A DNA stretch of 64,000 bases from Luteibacter yeojuensis (lineage in GTDB: Bacteria > Pseudomonadota > Gammaproteobacteria > Xanthomonadales > Rhodanobacteraceae). Positions within the stretch are counted from its first letter, which is position 1. Every line of letters begins with the position of its first letter. The notes under the pieces were generated by a model, which did no database searches, was not told where the DNA came from, and worked only from the letters and a program-made list of their open reading frames with translations. The translations under genes were made by a program, and so were the position numbers. Positions 35,989 through 45,852 of the stretch are shown in pieces. The stretch is from NCBI RefSeq assembly GCF_011742875.1, contig NZ_JAAQTL010000001.1:1-64000 (forward strand). The letters are read 5' to 3'.

Positions 35989-38013
35989 ATGACCGATCGC
36001 TTCCAGCTCGTTTCCCCCTACAAGCCCTCCGGCGATCAGCCCGAGGCCATCGACCGTCTCGCCGAAGGGTTCGAGTCGGGGCTGGCCGCGCAGACCCTGC
36101 TCGGCGTGACCGGCTCAGGCAAGACCTTCACGATCGCCAACGTGATCGAAAAGGTCCAGAAGCCGACCATCGTGCTGGCGCCGAACAAGACGCTGGCCGC
36201 GCAGCTTTACGGCGAGTTCAAGGAGTTCTTCCCCCATAACGCGGTGGAGTACTTCGTCAGCTACTACGACTATTACCAGCCGGAAGCCTATGTGGTGGCC
36301 TCGGACACCTTCATCGAGAAGGATTCGAGCATCAACGACCATATCGAGCAGATGCGCCTTGCCGCCACGAAGGCGCTGCTGTCGCGGCGCGATTCGCTGA
36401 TCGTCGCGACCGTCTCGGCCATCTACGGCCTGGGCGATCCGGAGGATTACATGAGCCTCCGCCTCATCCTGTCGCGCGGCGAGCATATCGAACAGCGTGC
36501 GCTGATCCGGCAGCTGACCGAGTTGCAGTACGTGCGCAACGAGATGGAACTGCGCCGCGGCACCTACCGCGTGCGCGGCGAGGTGGTGGACGTGTTCCCG
36601 GCGGAATCCGAATCCGAGGCCCTGCGCATCGAGCTGTTCGACGGCGACGTGGAGAACCTCTCCCTCTTCGATCCGCTGACCGGCGAAGTGCTGCGCAAGG
36701 TGCCGCGCTATACGGTGTATCCGAAGACGCATTACGCGAGCACGCGGCAGAGCGTGCTGAACGCGATGGAGACGATCAAGGTCGAACTCTCCGAGCGTCT
36801 GGAACAGCTATACCGCGATAACAAGCTGGTGGAAGCGCAGCGTCTCGAGCAACGCACGCGCTTCGACCTGGAGATGATGGCCGAGGTGGGTTTCTGCCAG
36901 GGCATCGAGAACTATTCGCGGCATATGACCCGGCGCGGCCCGGGCGAGCCGCCGCCGACCCTCTTCGACTACCTGCCGCCGGACGCGCTCATGGTGGTCG
37001 ACGAATCGCACGTGACCGTGCCGCAGCTCGGTGCCATGTACAAGGGCGACCGTTCGCGCAAGGAGACGCTGGTGGAATTCGGCTTCCGCCTGCCGTCCGC
37101 GATGGACAACCGGCCGCTGCGGTTCGAGGAATGGGAACGCCGCGCGCCGCGCGCGATCTACGTATCGGCCACGCCGGCGAAGTACGAGATGGAGCGCTCG
37201 GACGACAACATCGTGGAACTCGTCGTGCGTCCGACCGGCCTGATCGATCCCGAGGTGGAGGTACGGCCGGTGCGTACGCAGGTCGACGACCTGCTCGGCG
37301 AGATCCACAAGCGTGTCGCCATGGGCGACCGCGTTCTGGTGACCACGCTGACCAAGCGTATGGCCGAGAACCTCACCGACTACCTGTCCGAGCATGAAGT
37401 GAAGGTGCGTTACCTGCATGCCGATATCGACACCGTGGAGCGCACGGAGATCATCCGCGACCTCCGCCTCGGCGAATTCGACGTGCTGGTGGGCATCAAC
37501 CTCCTTCGCGAAGGCCTGGACATGCCCGAAGTGTCGCTCGTGGCAGTGCTCGACGCCGACAAGGAAGGCTTCCTGCGATCCACCCGCTCGCTGATCCAGA
37601 CGATCGGCCGCGCGGCCCGTAACGTCCGCGGCAAGGCCATCCTCTACGCGGACGAGATCACGGGCTCGATGAAGGAGGCCATGGACGAGACGGCACGCCG
37701 CCGCGAGAAGCAGATGGAATACAACGCCGCCCACGGCATCACGCCGAAAACGGTGGTCCGCCGCATTGCCGACATCATGGAAGGCGCGCGTGCCGACGTG
37801 GGCTCGCGCGGTGGCAAGGGCAGGAAGGGCAGGGAGGCGAAGAAGGTGGCGGAGGAAGCCCCGGATTACGGCGCGCTTTCGCCGGAGCAGGTAGGGTCGA
37901 CCATCAAGAAGCTCGAGGCCCGCATGTACAAGCACGCCCAGAACCTCGAGTTCGAGGAGGCCGGCAAGCTGCGCGACGAGATCCACCGCCTGCGGGAGAG
38001 GGCCCTGCGCTGA
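35989..38013 (+). CDS. uvrB: UvrABC excinuclease subunit B
   Basis: Damage-verifying helicase of nucleotide excision repair. The ATG at 35989 gives 674 aa, against 673 in E. coli. Walker A GVTGSGKT at residues 39-46; the beta-hairpin region [15 protein letters not shown]; helicase motifs VVDESHV (DEAD-like), [14 protein letters not shown] and [20 protein letters not shown], and the QTIGRAARN motif VI. The C-terminal UVR domain ([20 protein letters not shown]) that binds UvrC is intact. Confidence 0.98.
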   Translation: MTDRFQLVSPYKPSGDQPEAIDRLAEGFESGLAAQTLLGVTGSGKTFTIANVIEKVQKPTIVLAPNKTLAAQLYGEFKEFFPHNAVEYFVSYYDYYQPEAYVVASDTFIEKDSSINDHIEQMRLAATKALLSRRDSLIVATVSAIYGLGDPEDYMSLRLILSRGEHIEQRALIRQLTELQYVRNEMELRRGTYRVRGEVVDVFPAESESEALRIELFDGDVENLSLFDPLTGEVLRKVPRYTVYPKTHYASTRQSVLNAMETIKVELSERLEQLYRDNKLVEAQRLEQRTRFDLEMMAEVGFCQGIENYSRHMTRRGPGEPPPTLFDYLPPDALMVVDESHVTVPQLGAMYKGDRSRKETLVEFGFRLPSAMDNRPLRFEEWERRAPRAIYVSATPAKYEMERSDDNIVELVVRPTGLIDPEVEVRPVRTQVDDLLGEIHKRVAMGDRVLVTTLTKRMAENLTDYLSEHEVKVRYLHADIDTVERTEIIRDLRLGEFDVLVGINLLREGLDMPEVSLVAVLDADKEGFLRSTRSLIQTIGRAARNVRGKAILYADEITGSMKEAMDETARRREKQMEYNAAHGITPKTVVRRIADIMEGARADVGSRGGKGRKGREAKKVAEEAPDYGALSPEQVGSTIKKLEARMYKHAQNLEFEEAGKLRDEIHRLRERALR

Positions 38014-38016
38014 CCG

Positions 38017-38048
38017 AGCGTCGCCCCTGCGAAGGCAGGGGCCCGGCG
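38017..38048. repeat. Palindromic repeat, family 2 (single unit)
   Basis: GCCCCTGC-GAAG-GCAGGGGC (38023-38042) directly after uvrB. It may act as a 3'-end hairpin for uvrB. Confidence 0.75.
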
Positions 38049-38102
38049 CTTTCCAGCCCTCTTGCACGCCCAGCCCGCCCCCGGTAAACTGCGCAGCTCT
38101 TC

Positions 38103-38177
38103 GGGCGGTTAGCTCAGCGGTAGAGCACTACCTTGACATGGTAGGGGTCACAAGTTCGATCCTTGTACCGCCCACCA
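38103..38177 (+). tRNA. tRNA-Val (GAC)
   Basis: Cloverleaf with acceptor GGGCGGT/ACCGCCC, D-arm GCTCAGCGGTAGAGC, anticodon loop CTTGACA giving GAC, T-arm GTTCGATCC and encoded CCA at 38175-38177. Length 75 with CCA. Confidence 0.97.
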
Positions 38178-38210
38178 CTTTCCCTGGCGGCGAGTGGCAC
38201 GAAGACCGCA

Positions 38211-38236
38211 AAAAGGAGCCGCTGGCTCCTTTTTTT
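38211..38236 (+). terminator. Rho-independent terminator of tRNA-Val
   Basis: AAAGGAGCC-GCT-GGCTCCTTT followed by a run of T. Confidence 0.92.
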
Positions 38237-38289
38237 GTGCCCGTCGCAGCGTGGGCTAAACTCGGCGCTTTCCCGACGGAGCGCAGCCG

Positions 38290-38709
38290 GTGGCCTACCT
38301 TCTCACCAAGTCCCTGCACATCGTGTTCGTCATCGCGTGGATGGCGACGGTGTTTTACCTGCCGCGGATCCTGGTGAACATCGCCGAGGCCGGCAACGAA
38401 CCCGCCGTGAAGGCGCGGCTCGAACTGATGGGCCGCCGGCTCTACAAGTTCGGGCACAACATGTTCGGCCTGGCCTTCCTCTTCGGCCTCGTGCTCTGGC
38501 TGTATTTCCACGTCACCGGCGGCTGGCTGCACGCGAAGCTGGTCCTCGTGGCCCTCATGCTGGCTTACTACATCTGGACCGGGCGGCTGCTCAAGCGGAG
38601 CATCGCCGGCGGTGCGCTGCCTTCGTCGAAGACCCTGCGCATCCTCAACGAGCTGCCGGTGCTCGTGCTGATCGCCATCGTCTTCCTGGTCGTGGCGAAG
38701 CCTTTCTGA
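38290..38709 (+). CDS. hemJ: HemJ-type protoporphyrinogen oxidase (CopD-like membrane protein)
   Basis: 139 aa with four hydrophobic helices. HemJ oxidises protoporphyrinogen IX to protoporphyrin IX in bacteria without HemG/HemY. Family text: LHIVFVIAWMATVFYLPRIL with the conserved His, RRLYKFGHNMFG, and GGWLHAKLVLVALMLAYYIW. The start is GTG with GGAG 8 bases upstream. It lies between tRNA-Val and recC and is likely a single gene. Confidence 0.85.
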   Translation: MAYLLTKSLHIVFVIAWMATVFYLPRILVNIAEAGNEPAVKARLELMGRRLYKFGHNMFGLAFLFGLVLWLYFHVTGGWLHAKLVLVALMLAYYIWTGRLLKRSIAGGALPSSKTLRILNELPVLVLIAIVFLVVAKPF

Positions 38710-38776
38710 AGTCTCACTCGGGGAGACGCGGATCGGCGATGATTCCCATCGCGTCTTTCCGCCCTGGAGCCGCCCG

Positions 38777-41700
38777 TTGAGCGACGTGGACGACATGGTG
38801 CCGGGCCTGATGGTCCTGCATGGCAACCGCCTCGAAGAATTGCGCGACGTGCTGGTCGGCTGGCTGGCGCGTACGCCACTGCGTCCGCTGGAAGACGAGC
38901 GTGTGCTCGTTCAGTCCAACGGCATCGCGCAGTGGTTCCGCATGGCGCTTGCGCGCGGTCGCGACGAAGGCGGCCTGGGCATCGCCGCGGCGGTCGACGT
39001 CGAACTGCCGGGACGTTTCCTCTGGGAAGCGTATCGCGCCGTGCTGGGCCGCGACGCGGTACCGCAGGAGTCGCCGTTCGACAAATCCCGGCTGGTATGG
39101 CGGTTGATGCGCCTGCTGCCCGCCGTGTCGAACGAGCCCGGATTCGAACCGCTGGCGGCTTTCCTCGGCGACGGCGGGGATGCGCGTAAATGCCACCAGC
39201 TGGCGGAGCGCCTGGCGGACCTCTACGACCAGTACCAGGTCTATCGCGCGGACTGGCTCGACGACTGGGCGGCGGGACGCGATGTCGTTCGCGACGCCCG
39301 CGGCGGCGCACCCACCCTGTCGCCGGCGGATCGCTGGCAGTCCGAACTCTGGCGCCGCCTGCTGGCCGACGTCGGGGGGGAAGGGGCCCACGGTCATCGC
39401 GCCGCCGTGCATGAGCGTTTCCTCGCCGCCATCGCCGGTGCCACGGAGCGGCCGAAGGCGCTTCCGCGACGCATCGTGGTGTTCGGCATGTCGTCGCTGC
39501 CGCGACAGACGCTCGAAGCGCTGTCCGCCCTGGGCCGCTGGTCGCAGGTGTTGCTCGTTGTGATGAACCCCTGCCGGCATTACTGGGCGGACATCGTCGA
39601 CGATCGCGAATTGCTGCGCGCCGAGCACCGCCGCCAGCAGGCCAAGCCCGGCGTGCCCGCATTGCCCTCGGACGAGGACCTGCACATGTACGCCCATCCG
39701 CTGCTGGCGGCCTGGGGCAAGCAGGGGCGCGATTACATCCGCCTGCTCGACGAATTCGACAACCCGGATACCTACCGCGAGCGCTTCACTGCCTGGGACC
39801 AGCGCATCGACCTCTTCGCGGAGCCGCGCACCGATACGCTGCTGGGCCAGGTGCAGGCGGCGATCCTCGATCTGGAGCCTCTCCCCGCGGAGCCGCACAC
39901 CCTGGCGCAGGGCGATACGTCCATTGCCTTCCACGTGACGCACGGCCCCCAGCGCGAGGTCGAGGTATTGCACGATCAACTGCTGGCGCGCTTCGAGGAA
40001 GCGACCCGCAGGGGCGATCCGATCCTTCCCCGCGACGTGATCGTGATGGTTCCCGATATCGAAACGTACGGGCCGCATATCGACGCCGTCTTCGGCCGCG
40101 TGCCGCGCGACGATGCGCGCTACGTTCCCTACAGCATCGCCGACCGCACGGCACGAGGCACGGCGCCGATGGTCATGGCGCTGGACATGCTGCTGGCGCT
40201 GCCCGAATCCCGCTTCGGCGTGGGCGACATGGCCGACCTGCTCGACGTGCCGGCCGTGCGCGCGCGCTTCGGCATCGGCGAGGACGATATTCCGCTTCTC
40301 CATCGATGGATCGAAGGCGCGGGCATTCGCTGGGGCCTGGATGCGGCGCAACGATCGTCGCTGGGCTTGCCCGCTCTGGAACAGAACACCTGGATGTTCG
40401 GGCTGCGTCGCATGCTGCTTGGCTACGCGGCGGGACAGGGCGAGGCGTGGGGCGACATCGAGCCGTATGGCGAGGTGGGCGGACTGGACGCGACGCTGGT
40501 GGGCCCGCTGGCCGATCTTCTCGACGCGCTCGGCAACCATTGGCGCCGCCTCGCGGAGGCCGCGTCGCCCGCCGCGTGGGGCGAACGCCTGCGTGCTCTG
40601 CTGCGCGATCTGTTCGCGCCGTCGGACCCGGAAGACCGCATGCTGCACGAGCGCCTCCTCGACGCGCTGGAAGGCTGGGAGCGCGCGTGCGCGGAGGCAT
40701 CGTTCGACCAGCCGCTGCCGGTGGACGTCGTCCGCGAAGCCTGGCTCGCTCCCTTCGACGAGGGTGGCCTTTCGAAGCGTTTCCTCGCCGGCGCCGTGAG
40801 CTTCGGGACGCTGATGCCGATGCGCGCCATCCCGTTTCGCCTCGTCTGCCTGCTCGGCATGAATGACGGCGACTATCCGCGCGCCCGGCCGCCGATGGAC
40901 TTCGACCTCATGGCGCGGGGCGGGGCATGGCGTCCCGGCGATCGTTCGCGTCGCGAGGACGACCGCTACCTGTTCCTGGAAGCGTTGCTTTCGGCGCGCG
41001 ACGCCTTGCACGTCGGCTGGGTGGGCCGCAGCGCCCGCGACAATGCCGAGCTCGCACCGTCGGTGCTCGTGGGGCAGCTGCGCGACTATCTCGCCGCAGG
41101 CTGGCGGACGGCGGAGGGCGGCGACGCGCTGCCGGCCCTTACCGTCGCCCATCCGCTGCAGCCGTTCAGCCGCGCCTATTTCCAGGAAGGCGACGCACGC
41201 CTGTTCACTTACGCGGGCGAATGGCGAGTCGCCCACGAAGCGCGCGACGAACATCGTGACGCGCCGCTCGATCCTCTGCCGGTGGAGCGGCCGCTGCCGA
41301 TCGCCACGTTCCGCCGGTTCCTCCGGCATCCGGTGCGCGAGTTCTTCAACAGCCGGCTCGGCGTGCGCTTCGACGTTGCCGAGGCCGCGGGCGACGAGAA
41401 CGAGCCGTTCTCTCTCGGCGGTCTCGACCGCTACGGCATGATCGACACGCTCCTGCGCGCGGCGCTGCGCGAAGAAGGCGGCGACCCGGTCATCGCCGTC
41501 ACGAGGGCGAGCGCCCGGCTGCAACGCAGCGGCGTGCTGCCCATGGGTGGCTTCGCCGCGATGGCGCGGCGCACGCTGGAAGAAGCCGCGCGAGCCGTAC
41601 ACGTGCGCTATGTCGACGAGTGCGCAAGATGGCCCGTCGACGCCGGCAAGCGCGAGGTGAGCGTGTCGATCGACGGGCTGACGATCGAGGACTGGCTGGC

Positions 41701-42208
41701 GGGATTGCGCACGGACGGCGATGGTCATCTCGTGTCGCTGCGGGCTTCGCCCACCGCCGTCGTCGACAAGGAAGGGCGTCCCGCGGCTCACCGGCTGGTC
41801 GAGGCGTGGGTAGAGCATCTGGTCGCCCAGGCGGCGGGCATCGCCATCGAAACACGCTATGTCGGCCCGGACGGCACGATCGTCATGCCTCCGCTGCGTA
41901 TGGACGCCGCGCAGGAGCGCCTGCTCCTCGTGGTGCGGATGTGGCGGGAGGGCATGCGCCGGCCGTTGCCCATTGCCCTGCGCACGGCGCTGGCATGGCT
42001 CGGCGAGGACGAGGCAAGGGCGGAGACGGCGGCGCGCACGGCCTACGGTCCCGCCGCGCCTGGCACGCGCATCCCGGGGGAGGTCGACAACGATGCCTAC
42101 CTGCGCCGCGCCTTCCCCCAGTTCGGCGCATTGCTGGCGAGCGGCTTCGTGGACTGGTTGCCGGCCTATGCCGACTTCCTCGACGCGCTGCGCGTGGAGG
42201 CCGCATGA
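38777..42208 (+). CDS. recC: Exodeoxyribonuclease V gamma chain
   Basis: RecC holds the RecBCD complex together and recognises Chi through its inactive helicase fold. About 1143 aa, matching the family. Start TTG at 38777 with TGGAG 8 bases upstream; a later ATG at 38795 is the alternative. The N-terminus VLHGNRLEELRDVLVGWLAR and QSNGIAQWFRMALA are RecC-typical, with FGMSSLPRQTLEALSALGRW and LLGMNDGDYPRARPPMDFDL farther on. The stop overlaps recB (ATGA). Confidence 0.96.
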   Translation: MSDVDDMVPGLMVLHGNRLEELRDVLVGWLARTPLRPLEDERVLVQSNGIAQWFRMALARGRDEGGLGIAAAVDVELPGRFLWEAYRAVLGRDAVPQESPFDKSRLVWRLMRLLPAVSNEPGFEPLAAFLGDGGDARKCHQLAERLADLYDQYQVYRADWLDDWAAGRDVVRDARGGAPTLSPADRWQSELWRRLLADVGGEGAHGHRAAVHERFLAAIAGATERPKALPRRIVVFGMSSLPRQTLEALSALGRWSQVLLVVMNPCRHYWADIVDDRELLRAEHRRQQAKPGVPALPSDEDLHMYAHPLLAAWGKQGRDYIRLLDEFDNPDTYRERFTAWDQRIDLFAEPRTDTLLGQVQAAILDLEPLPAEPHTLAQGDTSIAFHVTHGPQREVEVLHDQLLARFEEATRRGDPILPRDVIVMVPDIETYGPHIDAVFGRVPRDDARYVPYSIADRTARGTAPMVMALDMLLALPESRFGVGDMADLLDVPAVRARFGIGEDDIPLLHRWIEGAGIRWGLDAAQRSSLGLPALEQNTWMFGLRRMLLGYAAGQGEAWGDIEPYGEVGGLDATLVGPLADLLDALGNHWRRLAEAASPAAWGERLRALLRDLFAPSDPEDRMLHERLLDALEGWERACAEASFDQPLPVDVVREAWLAPFDEGGLSKRFLAGAVSFGTLMPMRAIPFRLVCLLGMNDGDYPRARPPMDFDLMARGGAWRPGDRSRREDDRYLFLEALLSARDALHVGWVGRSARDNAELAPSVLVGQLRDYLAAGWRTAEGGDALPALTVAHPLQPFSRAYFQEGDARLFTYAGEWRVAHEARDEHRDAPLDPLPVERPLPIATFRRFLRHPVREFFNSRLGVRFDVAEAAGDENEPFSLGGLDRYGMIDTLLRAALREEGGDPVIAVTRASARLQRSGVLPMGGFAAMARRTLEEAARAVHVRYVDECARWPVDAGKREVSVSIDGLTIEDWLAGLRTDGDGHLVSLRASPTAVVDKEGRPAAHRLVEAWVEHLVAQAAGIAIETRYVGPDGTIVMPPLRMDAAQERLLLVVRMWREGMRRPLPIALRTALAWLGEDEARAETAARTAYGPAAPGTRIPGEVDNDAYLRRAFPQFGALLASGFVDWLPAYADFLDALRVEAA

Positions 42209-45200
42209 GTCCTTCGGTCGTGCCCCTCCATCCGGTGACGATGCCCCTCGATGGCATCCGGCTCATCGAAGCGAGCGCCGGTACGGGCAAGACCTGGACC
42301 ATCGCGGCGCTCTACGTGCGCGCCGTGCTGGGCCATGGTCTGCCGCAACCGCTGCTGCCGCCGCAGCTGCTGGTGGTCACCTTCACCGAGGCAGCCACGC
42401 AGGAACTGCGCGAACGCATCCGCGCCCGGCTCGTCGAGGCGTCGGCCGCCTTTCGTGCCTCCGCCTCCAGAGAACCGTTCCTCGCGGAACTGATGGCCGT
42501 CTATCCCGCGGAAGCCCATCCGGGCTGCGCCCGGCGCCTGGAGCTCGCGGCGCAATGGATGGACGAGGCCGCCATCTTCACCATCCATGGGTGGAGCCAG
42601 CGCATGCTCACGCAGCATGCCTTCGGCAGCGGCCATGCGTTCGCACTCACGCTGGAGCCCGACGAGAGCGAGCTGCTGGCCGATTGCGTGCGCGACTACT
42701 GGCGCCAGGCGTTCTACCCGCTGGCGCCGCGCCAGGCCGAGGCCGTGCTGCAGGAATGGCGCTCGCCCGACGACCTGCTGCGTTCGCTGAAGCCGCTGTT
42801 CCATGGCGGCGAAGTGACCTTGCGCGTCGAGGGACAGATCCTCGATGCCGTGACGGACCCGCGTTCGCTGCTCGCGGCACGCGAGGCGTGGGAAGCGGAG
42901 AACGAGCGCCTGCTGGCCGAAGCCGCCACGGCATGGCGCGCCGATGTCGACAGGATCGAGACGCTGCTCGTCGATGCCTCGACGGCCAAGGTGCTCAACA
43001 ACAACCGTTACCGTCCGGATCGGATGCCGGGGTACCTCGCGCCCTTGCGGCGCTGGGCGTTCGGCGGCGAGGTGACGGAAGAAGCATTGCAGCGCTTCAC
43101 GGCGACGCGTCTCGGCGATGCCACCGGCAAGGGCAAGACGCGGCCCGAGCATCCGGCGTTCGCCGCGCTGGATGCCTGGGAGGCCGGGAACGAAGGAAAG
43201 GTCGAGATACGCCACGCCTTGCTGGCCGACGCGCTGGCCCGCGTGCGCGAACGTTTCGCGATGCAGAAACGGAAGCGTGCGCAGATCGGCTTCGACGACC
43301 TGTTGCAGCGCCTCGACCTCGCCCTGGGCGGCCCTGCCGGCGATATGCTGGCGGATACGATCCGCCGGCAGTTCCCCCTGGCGCTGATCGACGAGTTCCA
43401 GGATACCGATCCCGTCCAGTACCGTATCTTCAGCCGTGTTTACGCCGACGCGCCCGGCGTGGGCCTGTTGCTGATCGGCGATCCGAAACAGGCGATCTAC
43501 GCGTTCCGCGGCGCGGACATCCATACCTATCTGTCGGCCCGCGCGCAGGCGCAGGCGCCGCATTACAGCCTGGACACCAACTTCCGTTCCACCGGGGACA
43601 TGGTGGATGCGGTGAACGCCGTGTTCCTGCATGGCGAACGGCATCCCCATGGCGCCTTCCACTTCCCGCAGCGCGGCCTCCCTTTCGTCGCGGTGGAGGC
43701 GAAGGGCAGGGTGGAGCGGTTCGTGGTCGACCGGGAAACGCAGCCCGCGCTTCGTCTCTGGCTGCTCGACGACGAGATGCCGGTGGGCGTGCGGCACTAC
43801 CGCGACCAGATGGCCGACGCATGCGCCAGCGAGATCGTGCGGTTACTGGAGGGCGCCCTGCGTGGCGGCACCGGTTTCGCGGACGGCGACGGGAACGTCG
43901 CTCCCCTGAAGCCGGCCGATGTCGCCGTGCTCGTGCGCAGCCGCGCCGAGGCGGCCCAGGTCCGCTCGGCGCTTGCCCAGCGTCATGTGCGCAGCGTGTT
44001 CCTCTCCGACCGCGATTCCGTGCTCGAGAGCGTCGAGGCCAACGACGTGCTCGCCTGGCTCCGCGCCGTGGCTTCGCCGGCCTCGGACACCGCGATGCGC
44101 GCGGCGCTCGCCACGCGCACGCTGGACCTCGGGTATGCCGAACTCGAGCGGCTCAACGTCGACGAGAGACACTGGGAGCAGCGCGGCGAACTGTTCCTCG
44201 CCCTTCGCCAGCTGTGGCAGCAGTCGGGTGTGCTCGCGATGCTGCACTCGCTGCTGCATCGCTTCGACCTGCCGGCGCGGCTGCTCGGCCGGGGCGGCGG
44301 CGAACGGGCACTCACGAACGTGCTCCACCTGGCCGAACTGCTGCAGCACGCGGCGTCGACGCTCGATGGCGAGCAGGCGCTCATCCGTCATCTCGCGGAA
44401 CGCATTGCCGATACCGCCACCCACCACGGCGACGACCAGCTCGTGCGCCTGGAAAGCGACGACGACGTGGTGAAGGTCGTGACCATCCACAAGTCCAAGG
44501 GCCTGGAGTATCCGCTGGTGTTCCTGCCCTTCGTGTGTGCCAGCGGCGGCACGCATCCCGGACAGGCCACCTACCGTTACCACGACGGCACGGGTAACCA
44601 GCTGGAACTGGTGAGCAAGTCGAAGGGGGGCGAAGCGTCCGAGCGCGCCAAGGAGGCAGCCGACCTCGCCGAACTGCAGGAAGACCTGCGCCTGCTCTAC
44701 GTGGCCATGACCCGTGCGCGGCATGCCTGCTACGTCGGCGTGGCGCCCGTCTGCCACAACAACGCGCGTACGCCGCAGGTGCATCGCAGTGCGTTCGGCC
44801 ATTTGCTGGGTGGCGGGAAGGAGATCGCCAACGGTGCCATCGCGGGGCTGCTTCGCGAACTCGCGGACGGCACCCCGGCCATCCGCGTGGAATACATGCC
44901 ACCTCCCGACGAGCGCCGCTACGTCCCGCCGGCGCGGGACGACGCCCCACGGCCGGCGCGCGAGCCCTCGATCGCACGCGCCAGGCCCTGGCGCATCGCC
45001 AGCTACAGTGGCCTGCGTCATGCCGACCACGTCGCCGCGCCGGAGACCGCCATCGACGACGTCATCGTCGAATACGCCACCGAGCCCGCCTTGCCCCGGC
45101 CGGTCGCCACCGGCATCCACGCGTTCGATCGCGGCGCGGAAGCCGGTACGTTCCTGCACGATCTGCTGGAGTGGATCGCAGGCGAAGGTTTCGCGTCGAT

Positions 45201-45852
45201 CGCGGCCGACCGTGCCCGGCTGCGCGACGTGGTGGCACGCCGGTGCGAGCGGCGCAACTGGACCGCCTTCATCGACGTCCTCACCGACTGGCTGCTCGTC
45301 CTGCTTCGCACGCCGGTAGACCTGCCCGGCCATGGAAAGCTGGCGCTCGCGACGCTGGACGACCCTTCGCGTTATCGCGCGGAACTCGAATTCCTCTTCG
45401 AGTCGCGGGGCGTGGACACGCTGGCCCTGGATCGCATCGTCCGCGAGCACACGCTGGACGGCGAGGCGCGACCGCACCTGGCGTCGGATACCGTCAACGG
45501 CATGCTCAAGGGCTTCATCGACCTCATCGTCGAACACGACGGCCGGTGGTATGTCGTCGATTACAAATCGAACCAGCTTGGCCCGGACGAAACGGCGTAC
45601 ACGCCGGAGGCGATGCGCCGGTCCATCCTCGAGGCGCGGTATGAACTGCAATACGCGCTGTACCTGCTGGCGCTGCACCGCCAGCTGCGCAGCCGGCTGG
45701 GAGATGCCTACGATTACGACACCCACGTCGGCGGTGCCATCTACCTCTACCTGCGTGGCGTCGACGGCCACGGCCACGGCGTGCATGTCGAGCGGCCGAC
45801 GAAGGCGATGATCGACGCCATGGACCACCTGTTCGAAGGAGGGTCCGCATGA
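42205..45852 (+). CDS. recB: Exodeoxyribonuclease V beta chain
   Basis: RecB is the 3'-5' helicase and nuclease of RecBCD. The ATG at 42205 overlaps recC, giving 1215 aa. UvrD-type motifs: SAGTGKT at residues 24-30, VTFTEAATQELRERIRARL, LIDEFQDTDPVQYRIF, KQAIYAFRGADIHTY, TIHKSKGLEYPLVFLPF and LLYVAMTRARHACYV. The C-terminal nuclease domain has LKGFIDLIVEHDGRWYVVDY followed by KSN, the catalytic D...DYK set. The end overlaps recD by 4 bases. Confidence 0.98.
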   Translation: MSPSVVPLHPVTMPLDGIRLIEASAGTGKTWTIAALYVRAVLGHGLPQPLLPPQLLVVTFTEAATQELRERIRARLVEASAAFRASASREPFLAELMAVYPAEAHPGCARRLELAAQWMDEAAIFTIHGWSQRMLTQHAFGSGHAFALTLEPDESELLADCVRDYWRQAFYPLAPRQAEAVLQEWRSPDDLLRSLKPLFHGGEVTLRVEGQILDAVTDPRSLLAAREAWEAENERLLAEAATAWRADVDRIETLLVDASTAKVLNNNRYRPDRMPGYLAPLRRWAFGGEVTEEALQRFTATRLGDATGKGKTRPEHPAFAALDAWEAGNEGKVEIRHALLADALARVRERFAMQKRKRAQIGFDDLLQRLDLALGGPAGDMLADTIRRQFPLALIDEFQDTDPVQYRIFSRVYADAPGVGLLLIGDPKQAIYAFRGADIHTYLSARAQAQAPHYSLDTNFRSTGDMVDAVNAVFLHGERHPHGAFHFPQRGLPFVAVEAKGRVERFVVDRETQPALRLWLLDDEMPVGVRHYRDQMADACASEIVRLLEGALRGGTGFADGDGNVAPLKPADVAVLVRSRAEAAQVRSALAQRHVRSVFLSDRDSVLESVEANDVLAWLRAVASPASDTAMRAALATRTLDLGYAELERLNVDERHWEQRGELFLALRQLWQQSGVLAMLHSLLHRFDLPARLLGRGGGERALTNVLHLAELLQHAASTLDGEQALIRHLAERIADTATHHGDDQLVRLESDDDVVKVVTIHKSKGLEYPLVFLPFVCASGGTHPGQATYRYHDGTGNQLELVSKSKGGEASERAKEAADLAELQEDLRLLYVAMTRARHACYVGVAPVCHNNARTPQVHRSAFGHLLGGGKEIANGAIAGLLRELADGTPAIRVEYMPPPDERRYVPPARDDAPRPAREPSIARARPWRIASYSGLRHADHVAAPETAIDDVIVEYATEPALPRPVATGIHAFDRGAEAGTFLHDLLEWIAGEGFASIAADRARLRDVVARRCERRNWTAFIDVLTDWLLVLLRTPVDLPGHGKLALATLDDPSRYRAELEFLFESRGVDTLALDRIVREHTLDGEARPHLASDTVNGMLKGFIDLIVEHDGRWYVVDYKSNQLGPDETAYTPEAMRRSILEARYELQYALYLLALHRQLRSRLGDAYDYDTHVGGAIYLYLRGVDGHGHGVHVERPTKAMIDAMDHLFEGGSA

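Noticed and set aside
38714..41818. Long minus-strand reading frame opposite recC
   Set aside because: Low-complexity Arg/His/Gln-rich text with no motif; recC on the plus strand is certain.
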